Assembly (NCBI RefSeq): GCF_030014955.1
Contig: NZ_JAGRPV010000001.1
Span: 930,001 to 994,000 of the forward strand
Direction: 5' to 3'
Length of the DNA stretch: 64,000 bases
Source: Cohnella hashimotonis
GTDB lineage: Bacteria; Bacillota; Bacilli; Paenibacillales; Paenibacillaceae
Made by a program: the position numbers and the translations under genes. Below the pieces are notes generated by a model that worked only from the letters and a program-made list of their open reading frames with translations, was not told the DNA's origin and made no database searches. This document shows positions 62,992-64,000 of this stretch, piece by piece. Each line of letters opens with the position of its first letter. Position 1 is the first letter of the stretch.

Positions 62992-64000
62992 ATGAAAAAG
63001 AAATGGCCGCTGACGCTCGGCATGCTGCTGGCTGTAGGGGGATTGTCCGCGTGCGGCGATTCCAACGGAAACAAAGCCGAATCCGGCGCATCCGGTTCGC
63101 AAGGCGCGGACGGCGAGGTCGTCGAGCTGTCGTTCTGGCGCCACGATTACGCGCCCGAGGCGGAGGCGCTTAAGAAGCTGATCGCCTCGTTCGAGGAGAG
63201 CCACAAGAACATCAAGATCGATTTTCAGATGATCCCGAACGACCAGTACGAGACCAAGATCCGCACGGCGCTCGCCGGCGGCAACCCGCCCGACATCATG
63301 GCGCTCGACGCGCCGACGCTCGCGTCCTACGCGGCGCAGAAGGCGATCATCCCGCTCGACGATTATTTCGCCAAGAACGGGAGCAAGGACGACCTGCTGA
63401 AGCCGGTCATCGAGGGTCTCACCTACGACGGCAAGATGTACGCCGCGCCGAACAACGAGGGCACGATCGTTATGTTCTACAACAAGAAGATGTTCGAGGA
63501 AAAAGGCATCCCGCTCCCGTCCAAAAACGTGGACGAAGCATGGACATGGGACCAGGTGCTGGACGCCGCCAAGAAGCTGAGCGATCCTGGCAAGGGCGTT
63601 TACGGCTGGAACCCGACGCCTTGGGGCTTCGTCGGCCACGAGGGCGCGCCGTATTCGGAAATGGCATTCCTCTGGCAGGCCGGCGCGGAGATCCTGAGCC
63701 CGGACGGCAAGACGGCCAAGGGCTACCTGGATTCCGCCGAATCGAAGCGGGCGCTGACGTTCTGGAAGGGACTGTTCAATACGGACAAGGTGTCGCCGAA
63801 GGAGCTGCCGCAGGACGCGTTCTGGAACGGCAAAGTCGCGATCCACGTGGACGGACCGTTCGCGTTCCAGTACCAGGAGCAGAACTTCCCGAACTTCAAG
63901 CTCGGCGAAGACTACGACGTTGCGCCGCTCTGGAAGGACAAGAAGATGATCGGCACGACGGGCAGCTGGGGCATGGCGATCACGTCCAAGTCCGAGCATC
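62992..64000 (+). CDS. Sugar-binding lipoprotein, 5' part (runs off the window)
   Basis: An ATG 7 bases after GAGGGG begins a lipoprotein signal (LTLGMLLAVGGLSAC, Cys21). The open frame continues to the window end, at least 336 residues. After a short tether the family 1 extracellular sugar-binding domain starts (VVELSFWRHDYAPEAEALKK, GGNPPDIMALDAPTLASYAA, MYAAPNNEGTIVMFYNKKM). It should deliver a sugar to permeases that lie beyond the window. The preceding kinase-regulator pair (58548-61682) is its probable controller, with Fic between them. Confidence 0.92.
   Translation, partial: MKKKWPLTLGMLLAVGGLSACGDSNGNKAESGASGSQGADGEVVELSFWRHDYAPEAEALKKLIASFEESHKNIKIDFQMIPNDQYETKIRTALAGGNPPDIMALDAPTLASYAAQKAIIPLDDYFAKNGSKDDLLKPVIEGLTYDGKMYAAPNNEGTIVMFYNKKMFEEKGIPLPSKNVDEAWTWDQVLDAAKKLSDPGKGVYGWNPTPWGFVGHEGAPYSEMAFLWQAGAEILSPDGKTAKGYLDSAESKRALTFWKGLFNTDKVSPKELPQDAFWNGKVAIHVDGPFAFQYQEQNFPNFKLGEDYDVAPLWKDKKMIGTTGSWGMAITSKSEH

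Overview
The window is a GC-rich chromosomal segment of a Gram-positive soil or rhizosphere bacterium, most likely from the Paenibacillaceae (Cohnella or Paenibacillus). The reasons are strong GGAGG-type ribosome binding sites, many TTG and GTG starts, SLH-anchored surface proteins, copper-amine-oxidase-N (stalk-like) domains, YesM/YesN-type two-component systems beside sugar ABC transporters, and a Bacillus-type AraR regulator with matching operators. No rRNA, tRNA, CRISPR array or phage was seen. One group II intron is present.

Layout. 1-3780: end of a Gfo/Idh/MocA oxidoreductase, a fumarylacetoacetase-family enzyme and a cytosolic glycosidase-like protein. 3925-7811: RCC1-repeat protein, TraB/GumN protein and zinc metallopeptidase. 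7812-8814: gene-free, with an 18-bp tandem repeat and copy A of a dispersed repeat of about 280 bp. 8815-19803: a giant SLH-anchored GH87-type alpha-1,3-glucanase, a double GT-C glycosyltransferase fusion and a small CWC protein. 19919-20196: copy B of the dispersed repeat. 20203-23390: CwlK-like peptidase, SDR, Atu4866-domain protein and AraC regulator. 23324-34661: first sugar locus (response regulator, histidine kinase, lipoprotein, two permeases, secreted GH99-like enzyme). 34741-38064: an AT-rich gene remnant, an MBL hydrolase/TetR operon with two operator palindromes, a novel repeat cluster and a VOC dioxygenase. 38065-40126: group II intron placed inside the T-run of a terminator. 40129-42538: methionine aminopeptidase, chromate-type transporter and HAD phosphatase. 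42633-58307: AraR, second sugar locus (response regulator, kinase, two permeases, lipoprotein, GH99-like enzyme), GH127 beta-L-arabinofuranosidase, araD and araB. 58548-64000: third YesM/YesN pair, a Fic protein on the other strand, and the start of another sugar-binding lipoprotein.

How it fits together. The two complete sugar loci have the same plan: a membrane kinase and AraC-type response regulator sense an extracellular cue, a large secreted GH99-like enzyme cuts a glycan, and a lipoprotein plus two permeases import the products. No ATPase gene is present, so a shared MsmX-type ATPase elsewhere is expected. In the second locus a cytosolic GH127 enzyme would release L-arabinose, and AraD and AraB feed it to the pentose phosphate pathway. 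AraR boxes precede araR and araD, and cre-like sites precede the transporter and araD. araA is absent from the window.

The least ordinary items are the two GH99-like enzymes, which each appear to carry a foreign domain nested inside the catalytic barrel, and three families of repeats (dispersed, tandem and mixed direct/inverted) that no gene explains.
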